The notes under the pieces: model-generated
The model's input: only the letters and a program-made list of their open reading frames with translations
Databases searched by the model: none
What the model was told of the DNA's origin: nothing
Part shown: positions 11,901 through 21,436 of the stretch, piece by piece
Layout of the letters: each line of letters opens with the position of its first letter
Position numbering within the stretch: the first letter of the stretch is position 1
Position numbers and translations under genes: made by a program
From: Lepidostoma basale
Lineage: Eukaryota > Arthropoda > Insecta > Trichoptera > Lepidostomatidae
Direction: 5' to 3'
Assembly: GCA_022606425.2 (NCBI GenBank)
Contig: JAHDVF020000223.1
Location: 341,001 to 405,000, forward strand
Length of the DNA stretch: 64,000 bases

Positions 11901-14900
11901 TGATAACATAGGAACATCAAAAATGTACGTATTTTTAATTTATTTATAGATACATTAAAGTTGTGAGAAGCGATGTAAACTAAATACATAGATAAGGGAA
12001 AATTATCTATGGTATTATATGATGGTTCCTTTGATGACTTGAGAAGAAGACTACACTATAAATAATTTTATTACAGTATTCTCAGGAATAAAACATATCC
12101 TTTTTAACCCATTGCACCACAAAGCCGGCGAATCGCCGGCCAAGGTCAATTTGTCACTGACTCACAAAGCCGGCGATTCGCCGGTTTGTCTTTGAGGTGA
12201 TTTTTTTACATTTAAACTGAATGACAATAACTTTATTCATAAAAATGACGTAAATAAGTATATTTCGGTTACTGATTTCGTAATAAAATGTAATAATCAC
12301 AATTTATTTCACATTATTTATTACAAAATATTACGATATTTTAACATCTGTCAATACCTCCAAAATGGCCAAACGCACTCGTAAACAAACTCGTCACGCT
12401 TGTAATATTTTATCATAGGATGAAATACAGCGAATCATTTAGGAAAGTGGCAGTGAGAATGAAGTTGATGAATATTCTAGTGATTTTACGCCTTCCAACA
12501 TTTTTTTTTTTTCTAACAATGTTTTGGAGAAATGTTTGGTGTCTCTCCACATGCCAGAATGCTATAAAGCTTATCACACTCTTCCAAAACTACCTGGGGA
12601 TGAGCCATAATGATCTAGCTTACAACAAAAAAAAAAAATGGTTTTATGTTTTACCATTTTTATTTTGTGTATAATTTAGTCTTAATATTATTGTAAAAAA
12701 AAAATGAGTCAAAATTAAATAGTGTGTTGTGTGAACAAATTATGTTATCTATATAAGTGGTGCAATGGGTTAATGATTTTACTGTGAATTTAATTAAATA
12801 AAGATATTTCAAATGTAGACTTTTAACTGTGAATCAATCCATTGCATTTTAAAATATTATATTATTTTTCTGAAAAGTGACTAAATAAGTCTGGAAATGT
12901 GTGTTGAATACAATGAAGATATTTGACATGTGGCGGAATGATAACAACCAGTTAGATCTGGTGTTGACACGTGTAGTGTACTGTTTTCCGTAAACCAGCA
13001 ATCTAATTATTTATAAAATCCACATCACACAACATATTTAAACTGCTAAATTAATATTTATAAATTCAAATACTGCTTTAAAAATGGAGATAAATTATAA
13101 TTTATCAATTAGAAGTAAATTATTATTAGTTATCAAATTACCAGACAAATATTATTTTATCATAAAACTCCTTGGTCTTGTGAGATATAAGTGTAAATTT
13201 TGATAATGTATCCATTAACTGGCCAATGTATGCACTAACTATGAGCTTTAGTTACAAAATACAAAAAAAAAACGTCACCATTGTGCCGTTATGTTGTGTA
13301 TTTAATTATAAGGAGTAAAGAATATACGTCTGTCTCACATACACACTATATCACTCACTCTCGCTACTTCTATATTCACGAGTGTGATAGAGACAAGAAA
13401 TTTGTCATGCGAATATTATATCAGTTGGTTTTGGTCCGTTGGTCCAGCAGTGAAGTGGGGAAGGGAGGCCTATCTCTAACACTGGATGACTAAAGGCTGA
13501 TAATGATACACAAAAGAAATTATGAAAACTCTAACTAGTTGTTGTATGCATTCACTGTTTAGTGTCTGTCAAAGTATTCAAAATATCCACCTAAAGTATG
13601 GTACAATTGATATACCTTAATTAAAGAAAAAACTAACCTAACCTAACGGTTGGTTCATTTCTTCATGATTCCATTTAAAATAGCACAACATTACAACTCC
13701 GATTCTACAGCCCTTCTTGATCAATAAAATACACTCCCTTCTATCATTAGAATTGTTAATGGTTGGTGGGGTAATGTTCAAACTCGCTCTTATTAGGTTA
13801 GTTGTCAAACACGCTCGCCTGACACATCTTGTTTCTTCACAATGTGACCAGTTCAAAAAATTAGCAGTTAAATTATACATTATCTAGTGAAAGTACATAT
13901 ACATGAAATGCAACAATCTAAACTGAAACTAAAACTCATTATTAGTGCATATATTGGCAGTTAATGTATAAAATATAATACATATATTTATACTAACTAA
14001 CCATTTGCCGTCTCTCCGAAGGGGTAGCCAGAAAGAATGGACTGGCACACTTTTCTTTACTTGCACGCACATAGATTTCCCCGACTCCTCACGTGACTGC
14101 CATTCAATATTTGATTTATTTGATTATGCCACATTTTCCTCGGTCTTCCTCTATTAACATCATTAAGATATATTTTTTTACCATTCTTTCTTTATTCATT
14201 CTTTCCATGTGTGCAAATCATCTTAATGATCCTATCATTATTTTGGTCATAACATTTTCATTCGCACTACATTCACATATTTTACTTTCATTCTATAATA
14301 CATTTAAATATTATTTGAGTTGAATTGGTACCTGAATATCAACGACGCATTTGTTACATGATTCAAGATTATAACATTCAGATGTGCCAGTGTGAGTCAA
14401 AACAACGTAATCAACGGTTTTCTTGGTGAGAGGAGTTAGGGGCCATAAGGGTTTTTTGGCGTCCCATTGCTCCCGTGAAATCATCTCAACCGGTATGTTA
14501 ATAGGCCATGGTCTATCTGCAAATAAATCAAAATTACAATTTAGAAAGAGGTATCCAAAGATGTATCAAACTCAAGCTCCAAATATTCAGCAGTAGCGTG
14601 AAAAGCGTACTGCTGTACGGATGTGCGATTTAGAAATCTACCGCGGACGTTATTGGAAAACTCTAGGTGTTTATAAATAGATGCCTTCGCTCAATATTCA
14701 AGATCTATTGGCCCCAAATAGTGTCAAATGCCATTCTCTGGACCATGGCAGGTGAAAAGCCAATTTGAGAACAAGTCGCTAGACGGAAATGGCAGTGGAT
14801 CGGTCACACTCTGAGACGGAACCCAGCCTGCATCGCTCAGGGCGCACTAGACTGGTCCCCTATGGGGGGAAAGAGGAAACGAGGCAGACCTAGAGCCACC

Positions 14901-15384
14901 TGAAGAAGAGCCCTGCAGGACGAGGTTAAGACAGCAGACCTCACTAGGGATGATGTTAGGTATCAGGCATGCAATAGAGTCGGGTGGAGAAGGTTCCTTG
15001 AGGTCCTATGCACCACGGAGGTGTGACAGGACAAAAAGAAGCAGAAGATCCAAAGACGCATTGAATATTTTTGTCATCACTTGAAGTCGTAATAAACTAG
15101 CCACCCTATTGAGATTTATATAATCAACACTCGACAAAACGTAATGACAATATGATTACACAGTGACGTACAAGTTCAAGAAACATTTTACAAACCTTCC
15201 ACAAACAGCAAGAACAGGCTAATGATAACACCAACAGCAAAAATAACCACCATCAGCAACACCAATACAGTAGTCACCACGGATCGTCTTCTTGGTTGAT
15301 AGTGGTGCAGAAGCGGTGTGGACTCCTGGGCCTCACCAGGGGTGCTATCCGCTTCGTGCTGGTCATGGTTCCTGGCTTCGTGAT
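8751..15384 (-). CDS. PGRP: Transmembrane peptidoglycan recognition protein, N-terminus missing
   Basis: Innate-immune receptor of the PGRP (amidase-2-like) family, which binds bacterial peptidoglycan outside the cell and signals inward. Four exons join in phase: 15196-15384, 14332-14516, 11068-11221 and 8751-8947, giving about 240 residues. A short acidic and polar cytoplasmic part is followed by a transmembrane helix (VVTTVLVLLMVVIFAVGVII) and the PGRP domain, from MISREQWDAKKP through MPFNFLVSGNG and YEGRGW to the C-terminal SPNYSLVGRSYQGVP and WSHW. The cysteines of the CYNLESCNKC stretch fit the conserved disulphide. Zinc ligands of catalytic PGRPs seem absent: the first histidine position reads T in VVLTHT, the tyrosine before NFL is F, and the GH..C motif reads GRSYQGVP. 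This supports a non-catalytic receptor of the long, membrane type. No start codon is seen; upstream exon(s) probably lie between 15.4 and 20 kb. Confidence 0.85.
9098..9620 (+). mobile_element. LINE family A, interrupted by SINE tail
   Basis: The 5' part (9110-9170) encodes a degraded DIERRFGKGNKV. It resumes at 9315 with a degraded WFGHMER..RGRPK..RACMTRCMNVKNVREVCQ series and ends near TGATGGTTTGTTGG. The break at 9180-9310 is filled by a SINE-tail segment. Lies in the PGRP intron between exons D and C. Confidence 0.6.
9180..9305 (-). mobile_element. SINE tail fragment S5
   Basis: Shares with copy S4 (44225-44340) the run from TGTATACA.. through ATGACATGTGATAGATAGCT to CATCTATCGCCATTTTATT. 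The tRNA-like head is missing. It sits inside LINE copy 9098-9620. Confidence 0.5.
10235..10330 (-). mobile_element. LINE family C 3' end
   Basis: Reverse complement of the family C end: CTTCTTCTTCTTCTTGTCCT, then GTCACACCTCCGTGGTGCAT, matching the plus-strand copy ending at 15045. About 90 bp. Confidence 0.55.
10540..10720 (-). repeat. Dispersed repeat, partner of 31580-31700
   Basis: On the minus strand it reads YAKLPIIGEKEEYPL-like codons after CTTGCTAGGTATGCTAAG. The plus-strand region 31640-31700 holds the same words with substitutions. Probably an old retrotransposon part; family unknown. Confidence 0.4.
10880..10975. repeat. Possible solo piggyBac-like end
   Basis: Two near copies of TCGACATWGGAGT lie close to an end reading AAGGGTTAA, which looks like a terminal CCCTT beside a TTAA target site. 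The opposite end was not found. Confidence 0.2.
11068..11221 (-). CDS. PGRP: PGRP exon C: core of PGRP domain
   Basis: Acceptor TTTGCAG before 11221; donor ATTG|GTATGT after 11068. Encodes KTYQNSSYHMPDMPFNFLVS, then GNGLTYEGRGW and NAINIAAIG, the most conserved part of the family, with F where enzymes have the tyrosine ligand. NSS is a possible glycosylation site. Confidence 0.9.
11510..11625 (-). repeat. Dispersed repeat, inverted partner of 13300-13420
   Basis: Its reverse complement shares GAGTAAAGAATATACG, CTGTCTCACA and ATATTCAYGAGTGTGAT with 13300-13420. Both lie in the same PGRP intron, so the intron could form a long imperfect hairpin. Confidence 0.5.
12108..12769 (+). mobile_element. 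Internally deleted piggyBac-type element
   Basis: Perfect 13-bp terminal repeats CCCATTGCACCAC / GTGGTGCAATGGG, flanked on both sides by TTAA (12104-12107 and 12770-12773), the piggyBac target. Just inside the left end is a near palindrome with two copies of CACAAAGCCGGCGA. Remnants of a transposase remain: a start reading MAKRTRKQTRHAC (12365 on), an acidic segment, then a C-terminal scrap with HMPECYKAYHTLPKLPGDEP near 12550-12605. The catalytic core is deleted. It lies in the PGRP intron between exons C and B. Confidence 0.8.
13300..13425 (+). repeat. Dispersed repeat, inverted partner of 11510-11625
   Basis: Shares several 15-20 base words with the reverse complement of 11510-11625. Non-coding. 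Confidence 0.45.
13995..14315 (-). mobile_element. LINE family A 3' end in PGRP intron
   Basis: Begins at the tail complement (ACTAACTAACCATTTGCCGT) and reads back through the GRPRK.WHNQINQI and RGS.RWFAHMERMN-type codons with frameshifts. About 320 bp, 5'-truncated. It ends 15 bases short of the exon B donor at 14332. Confidence 0.65.
14332..14516 (-). CDS. PGRP: PGRP exon B: start of PGRP domain
   Basis: Acceptor TTTGCAG before 14516; donor CAG|GTACC after 14332. Begins RPWPINIPVEMISREQWDAK and ends KCVVDIQ. Holds the first strand, the changed zinc position (THT) and the cysteine pair. Confidence 0.85.
14585..15050 (+). mobile_element. LINE fragment (family C)
   Basis: The plus strand has a degraded reverse transcriptase C-terminus: RRNPACIAQGALDWSPMGGK, RKRGRPRAT, then a stop, and DVRYQACNRVGWRRFLEVLC. 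It ends GGTGTGACAGGACAAAAAGA. Lies between PGRP exons B and A. Confidence 0.7.
15196..15384 (-). CDS. PGRP: PGRP exon A: cytoplasmic stub and transmembrane helix
   Basis: Acceptor TTTAAG at 15387-15385; a stop codon lies just upstream in this frame, so the exon cannot extend further. The donor follows GAAG at 15196 (GTTTGT). It encodes DHEARNHDQHEADSTPGEAQ, a basic stop (RRR) and then the hydrophobic helix. Phase 1 in, phase 1 out. Confidence 0.75.
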
Positions 15385-15988
15385 CTTAAATTAAATCCGA
15401 TCAACCATTTCAAAAATCACATGATGAAGAAAAATTATTGTAAATATTCAACAGGGACGGTACCGCTCCAAGGCTTTGAACATTTGTTTATCATTTCTTT
15501 CTTGTAAAAGGGGTGGTGGTCCAGATAATGTTGGGCCTATGCTTTAACCCCTCAATGCGTAAAATATTATTTTTAGTATCATGTAAAATTACGCATAAAA
15601 TAGTAAACTAAGTTACTATGATCTGACCGAATCCATTTTTCAATATCTGACACAATTTGAACTTTGCATTTATGGTACCTTATAAAACGAAGTACGCTCG
15701 AATTAACTTGAGTGTGCGCTTTTTCGCCAGTACGAACCACTCAAATTAATTCACATGCGTGTTAAGCACCAATGCCAAAAAAAAATAACATATTATAAAT
15801 ATTTTTTACGTGAAACATTGTTCAATTTAGAAAACATATAGCTAAACAAATAATAGTTACTCTTTTCTCTCACTGAACATTACAACACTCCAGAATCATA
15901 TCACTTATTCATTGTAGCAATCCACACAAATATCTGTGGCATTTCCAGAAAAATGTATGCATCATGAAATCAAAAAATGAGTATACTA

Positions 15989-16038
15989 CAAAATTGTATA
16001 ATTATTTTACAAATTTGTAAAATAATTATACAATTTTG
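15989..16038. repeat. Perfect 50-bp palindrome, no spacer
   Basis: CAAAATTGTATAATTATTTT at 15989-16008 is mirrored exactly up to 16038; the centre is between 16013 and 16014 (AAA|TTT). All 25 base pairs match. The next pair outward (15988/16039) does not. Confidence 0.95.
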
Positions 16039-16189
16039 CCATAAATTGTCAAAAGAAGGTTTGATGAAGAGATTATATGGCTATAAATATAAAAAGATTA
16101 TACGTCCTAAAAATTAGCAGTAGTTCAAGTTTTGAAATACAGTAAAACTCCAATTATCCGAACTCTGACTATAAAAATCGCTGATTATC

Positions 16190-17115
16190 TAAATCGCTTT
16201 CAGAATCAAGTTCAATCTATACTTGGACAAGTGTATGAAAGAACTTGAAGGCATAGACGCTGGTGCTAAGATGAATTGTTTGTCAGTCAGCTGATTGTTA
16301 TATGCAGACGATACTGTGTTAATCGCTGACAGTAAAGACAATTTGCAAGTCTTAGTGGCAAGGATGTATGAGGCATGCAAAAAGAGTGACTTGGTGATGA
16401 ATGTGTCTAAATCTAAAGTGATGGTCTTCGAGAAAGAAGAATGTATGACGATTTGTGATATAAGTGCGATGGGCGAGAAATTGGAGCAAGTTACTGAATT
16501 TATGTATCTGGGAAGCATGTTTACAAGAGACGGAAAAATGGAGAAAGACATCGAAAGGAGGGTTGGTGCTGGGAATAATATAAATGGCGCACTCAAAGTC
16601 ATTACTGCAAATAGAAATATATCCACAGAAGCAAAGATGGCAGTACACAATGGAGTTCTTGTGCCAACCCTCATGTATGGAAGTGAAGCTTGGAGCTGGC
16701 AAAAGAAGGATGAAAGCAGGATAAACGCCGTAGAAATGAGATCACTAAGAAGAATGTGCGGGAAAACATTGTATGATAGAATACCGAACGATGAAATAAG
16801 AAAGAAATGTAAGACAGATGACTGCATCATGAATAAAATTAAAAAAGGATCCCTGAGATGGTTCGGACATATGGAACGAATGGATGAGAGTAGAATGGTT
16901 AAAAGTTGTACACAAGCAGTGTGAGTGGGAAAAGAAGCCGAGGACGACCGAGGAAAACATGGCATGACCAAATTAACCAATTACTAAAAGGCGGCCACAT
17001 TCGAAGTCGGAATAATCGACGTGCGTGCATGGTGCGATGTATGAATGTGAAGGAAGCCCGAGAGGTGTGCCAGGACAGGCCAGTGTGGCGATCCATCCTC
17101 TCTGCCTACCCCTCC
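16190..17115 (+). mobile_element. LINE family A, reverse transcriptase to 3' end
   Basis: Retains an open frame at 16295-16924 (209 codons) starting at the catalytic YADD box (YADDTVLIADS), then NKVNGALKV-like, VPTLMYGSEAWSW and RWFGHMERMDE. After a frameshift near 16905 the frame RSRGRPRKTWHDQINQL, RNNRRACMVRCMNV and VWRSILSAYP follows to 17110. The polymerase part before YADD is missing except for degraded NLY-like codons from 16195. Confidence 0.8.
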
Positions 17116-17689
17116 TCTGTGATGGTTTTTCTTTCAGAATTTAAAAAAATATATTAAGGCGGAAACGTACTGCGATTCACAAAATAATGATTCTGTCTAC
17201 GCGAATTGAAAACGGGTGATGACAGTCAAACAGTTACTTTGATCGAGAAGTTCAGTAAGCAATGACATTCATTTACATACTGTACTAATGTACAGCACTT
17301 TTAACTACGCTTAACATTTAAAAGTGTTGCCTTTTTATTTAATTAATTGAAAGCTCTTTTTTTAAACGTTTTTTTTTTTTCTCCCATACATTCGGTAATT
17401 CATTAAAATGGACCCTTTTTTTGGAAAAAAATTCTATTATATGAATGGAGTCCGGTCCCAATTGATTCGGATAAATAGAGTTCTATTATACTCCATAAAG
17501 CCCTCCTGACAAATAAGTAATTGATGCCAAATGACACAGATACAATCAACGCTTTATGATTAATTTGGATGAAACAGTATACAGTTTAAAGGGGAACACG
17601 CAAGCTATACAATTGAGATCATCAAATGATTCACATATGAATACCTAAAACAATCAAATAAATTTATTTTCTCTAAAGTGACATTAACC

Positions 17690-17775
17690 TAACTAAACAT
17701 ATGGTTTCTCCTTAAGGGTAGGCAGAGGATGGACCGCCACATTATTCTATCCTTAGATAACTCTCGCAACCCTTT
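17690..17775 (-). mobile_element. LINE family A terminal scrap
   Basis: GGTTTCTCCTTAAGGGTAGG, then CAGAGGATGGACCGCCACAT, is the reverse complement of the family A end. It is joined directly to a mariner fragment. Confidence 0.5.
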
Positions 17776-18116
17776 GTTCCAGATTTGACCCCTCGAGACT
17801 TCTTTTTATGGGGTTATTTGAAAAACAAAGTGAATGCCAGCAAGCCCCGGACCATTGACAAGCTCAAGGCAAACACTTGTGCCGAAATCATCGCTATACG
17901 CCCGAGATGACCGAAGAAGTGAGCAAAACGTAACAAAAAGAGCACATTTTGCTTTGGCCAATAAAGGCGGTCACTTGATTGATGTTGGATTAAAAAACTA
18001 GTTCAAATAAAATGTAAACAGCCAAAATAAAATAAAAATACCTCCTATTTATAAATCGGTTATTTATTTTTATAGTTTATTAAATATTCACATACCGACA
18101 TAAAATATGGCGCACC
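17776..18116 (+). mobile_element. Mariner-superfamily transposase fragment
   Basis: The plus strand encodes PDLTPRDFFLWGYLKNKVNA, SKPRTIDKLKAN. This is the region around the last catalytic aspartate of Tc1/mariner DDE enzymes. The right end GGCGCACCCTGTATA (18109-18123) looks like a terminal repeat next to a TA. The left part is lost. Confidence 0.65.
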
Positions 18117-18119
18117 CTG

Positions 18120-18535
18120 TATAAAATTGAAGCTTGGAGTTGACAAAGAAGGACAAAAGTAGAAATGAGATCACTGAAAAGAATGTGTGGGAAAACAAAA
18201 TATGATTGAATAACAAACAATAAAATAAGGAAGAAATGTAAGGCAGATGATTGGATCGTAAGTAAAATTAAAAAAGGAATACCTTAGATGGTGTGGACAT
18301 ATGGACCGAATGAACGAGAGAAGAATGGTTAAAATGTTGCATACAAGCAGTGCGAAAAGAGATGTCGTGGAAGACCAAGGAAAGCATGGCATGGCCAAAT
18401 TAATTACTAAAAAGCGGCCACATTCGAAGATGTATAAATGTAGAGGAAGTTAGAGAGGTATGTCAGGACAGAGAAAAATGCCACTTCAATCACTCTGCCT
18501 ACCTTTTCAGAGATACGGCGTGATGGTTAGTTAGT
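18120..18535 (+). mobile_element. LINE family A fragment
   Basis: Degraded codons for EAWS.QRRTKVEMRSLKRMCG, then RMNERRMVK and CRGRPRKAWHGQI; ends GAGATACGGCGTGATGGTTA. Several frameshifts. Confidence 0.65.
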
Positions 18536-18539
18536 TACC

Positions 18540-18968
18540 AACTATATAATTGCGAAGCATGGAACTGGCAAAAGAAGGATGAAAGTAAAATAAATGCAGT
18601 AGAAATGAGATTACTTAGACTAACAAATGTATATTCTGTGCTTGAGTGTCAAATGAAAATATAAGAAGTGAATGTGGTGCAAATGATGGTGTTACGAACA
18701 AAATAATGAAAGGATCATTTAGATGGTTTGGACTCATGGAAAAAATAATGGTAAAAAAAGTTTATGTTAACGATGTAAATGAAACTAGAAATAGAGGAAG
18801 ACCGAGAAAAAGGGGCACGATTAAATAAATTAAATATTGAATGTCGGCTACGTGAGGAGTCAGAGAAATCGACGCGCGTGCATGACACAATGTATGAATG
18901 TTGAGGAATCGTAAGAAAAGTGCGCCTTCTGCCTACCCCTTAAGAGAGACGGCGTGTTGGTTAGTAAG
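18540..18968 (+). mobile_element. LINE family A fragment, tandem neighbour
   Basis: Starts just after the tail of the previous copy, with AWNWQKKDESKINAVEMRLL and ENIRSECGANDGVTNKIMKG. Frameshifted after WFGLMEK; ends GACGGCGTGTTGGTTAGTAA. Confidence 0.7.
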
Positions 18969-18974
18969 TTAGTT

Positions 18975-19840
18975 AGATAATTTTAAAACTTATTTGTAAC
19001 AATGAGAATTTTGGGAACATGGATGTTTTTATGAATACAACTAAGGAGATGTATCCGAGATGTAAACATGTTAACACGCTATAGCAGTTACAAAGTAAAC
19101 GCAGGATAAAAAAGTATATTTTAAAAACCGCCAACAATTGGGAATATTTGAGAGTCAACACAGCGCCACAGCTCAAGTAGTCATTGAATGAATTCAATGC
19201 ACGCCGAGGCTGCTCTCTATTGTATGATACTCAAACGCCAATATATTTGATATAGCAAACACATAACATGGTAGGTCAATAAACTAGGGAACAAAGACTA
19301 CGATACGTGAATAAGTTGCAGTTGACAATACGGTTCGATGTAACAATTCAATATTTACATGGTAGATGCGACTTGTGATTTGCTTCAACTTACCTACAGG
19401 GGCTATCAGTGGATGCATAATGAATGTTAATTTGTATTGTAGGATTAATCAAGTGATTAAATTTTATTTTAAAAAAACTTTCGCCGAGGTTATGAATCTT
19501 CCGATTTGTTTCTGTGAACTATTTTAAGAATTCAAAACAACGATAACTAATAACAAACTGACACATGCTTGACAAAGGCAAGTGAATAAATCATAGAATA
19601 AAATTAACTTCAAACCATAGACTTCATTGAGTCTAAGGTTCTATTTCAAAATGCATAGATATATTAAAAATTGTAAGTATGGTAATAAACGGGGTAGATA
19701 CAAAAGCATTCAACATATTGATATAACCATGATAGGGATCAATCCGGTCCATCAATGAAACGAACGGTTCCTCTTTGATGCAGTTTATTTATAGTGCAAA
19801 TTTTATAAAATCAGAGCTCTTAAGTCTAGGTAATTCCTGT
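18975..19840. other. Non-coding stretch, nothing recognised
   Basis: AT-rich, no convincing open frame or repeat end. It could hold an undetected small 5' exon of the PGRP gene. Confidence 0.4.
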
Positions 19841-19849
19841 CCACCGTGA

Positions 19850-20150
19850 GATACCAACGAAAAATCCACCGGGTTATGGTGGCAATAGGTAGTGCGGGCT
19901 GTATGAATACACCGGCAGACAGCGTGCAAACAGCGTTGTAGTTCCAGATGGATGTAGCTCAATCGTGTGCTCTCTCGAGTTGCATCCCCAAGCTAACATC
20001 CCGAATGATGACGGTGCATGCCGTTTTATAGGCGAGCTCGTCTATCTACGATGGTGGGGGTTTCGTTCTGTATTCCCATTGGTCGGCGCTCGTCAGCCGA
20101 TAGTGGGGTGCCTTCTCGCGCTGTGGTTGGCTGCAATAATTAGTTTAATG
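19850..20150 (-). promoter_or_regulatory. Candidate TATA/CCAAT promoter on the minus strand
   Basis: GC-richer than its surroundings. Read on the minus strand, TATAAAA (20030-20024) has CCAAT (20082-20078) about 50 bases upstream, a normal core-promoter spacing. It points toward the PGRP gene, the next minus-strand gene downstream. No exon joining it to PGRP was identified, so the link is inference. Confidence 0.35.
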
Positions 20151-20522
20151 TAGGAAATTACTTTCTTCCTTAGGTTGGTCTTAGTTTGAAATACTTAAAT
20201 TTTATGGGAGTGGCAACAGTGAAGAGTTTTTTCGAAGGTAATAGAGAATGTACGCGAACCGATTGAATTTGGGTACCGCGAGCAGTTAGCTACCGGCAAC
20301 GTGGGTGGACGGGTGGTCCTGGAGGCGAGGGCACGTATGCCACCGTTTCAGGATTTGATTCCGTCGGCGAGAGAGGGAAGGCTCCGCGTAGTGGCCACCA
20401 GCCTTGGTGCACGGCGAAAAAAAGAGTCACCGGAGACCAGGCCAATCACCAAGTCCACCCTTCCCCATCATTTGCCTCGTACATTCCTCGTGGCGCTGGG
20501 ACGGAAGCAGGCTAAGGGATCC

Positions 20523-20643
20523 GTCTGACATTGGAAATCAAGCAGACATCAACGCCAATAACAGCCTGATACAGGACGACCCGGATCTGGTGCCATTTAT
20601 CAAACCGAACGAATCAAACTTCATCAATCATTTCCCATTCAGG
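20523..20643 (+). CDS. Possible orphan exon, unknown protein
   Basis: An open, non-repetitive, balanced-codon stretch encodes GNQADINANNSLIQDDPDLV, PFIKPNESNFINHFPFR and ends at a consensus-like donor AGG|GTATAT (20644). No partner exon was found before SPAG7, and the protein is not recognised. It could be an exon of an unlisted plus-strand gene, a leader exon, or a pseudogene piece. Confidence 0.25.
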
Positions 20644-21363
20644 GTATATTGATGTCGGTGCGTAGAGAAATGGTCTACTAATCTTAATATCTACATAATT
20701 TTGATTATTTTGTTTCCTGCCATTTTAGCCCCCCCCTCTCCATCATCAATATCTGCATGGGGTGACGTCGGTTATTTAAACCTAACTCTTTCAGTTAATT
20801 TCTAACAAATGGTGGTGTGGATTACTAAAAAAAAAGATGGTGCCACAGCTGCACTATGCTGTACGACATATCTGAAACTTCATGTTATCACGACAATAGG
20901 AAACGTCTCCATCCGTTTCAAAATTCCTCTTTTTGTCCATTTGTCTCTTCCCTCGACTAAAGTTCATTTTTGTGATCAAACTCGATGCACTTTCATTTAT
21001 AAACTGACTTTTGCTCTTTGATGATCGGCTACATAAATTGATGTGCTCATCCGTTTCTTTCCCGTTGCTATTTCGAGATATCATACTTTAAGAAAGTTAA
21101 AAACAAAAAGAAACATTCTTAAAATAACTCCTTATTAATTTTTAATAGTTAAAAACTCCACCCCAATATTCAGGTAGGTATTTAAGTTAAATCTTTTATT
21201 TTTGTAATAAATATTTTTTGTTGTCGATGGTTTTGTTTTTTGTCTGTGGTCATTCATTGCTTGATATTTTCACGCCGCGAATTGTCACCTGTCAGGAGAG
21301 TTAGTAAGTTTGAAGACATTAACGGACTTACAGGTTGTGATTTAAGCAATAAAAGCCGCCAGG

Positions 21364-21436
21364 ATGAGTTTCAACCTGTTGGATTCGATTTTAAATTCCA
21401 TGAATGCTCCGCCACCCAAGACTGAGGAGCAAATAG
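21364..21436 (+). CDS. Spag7: SPAG7 exon 1
   Basis: ATG at 21364 after GCCAGG; donor ATAG|GTGAGA. Encodes MSFNLLDSILNSMNAPPPKT and EEQI, ending phase 1. Confidence 0.92.

Noticed and set aside
15546..15780. TTAACCCC at 15546 as a second piggyBac left end
   Set aside because: No matching right end with TTAA could be found nearby.
16189..16980. 263-codon minus-strand open frame
   Set aside because: It is antisense to a recognisable LINE reverse transcriptase on the plus strand; its protein resembles nothing.
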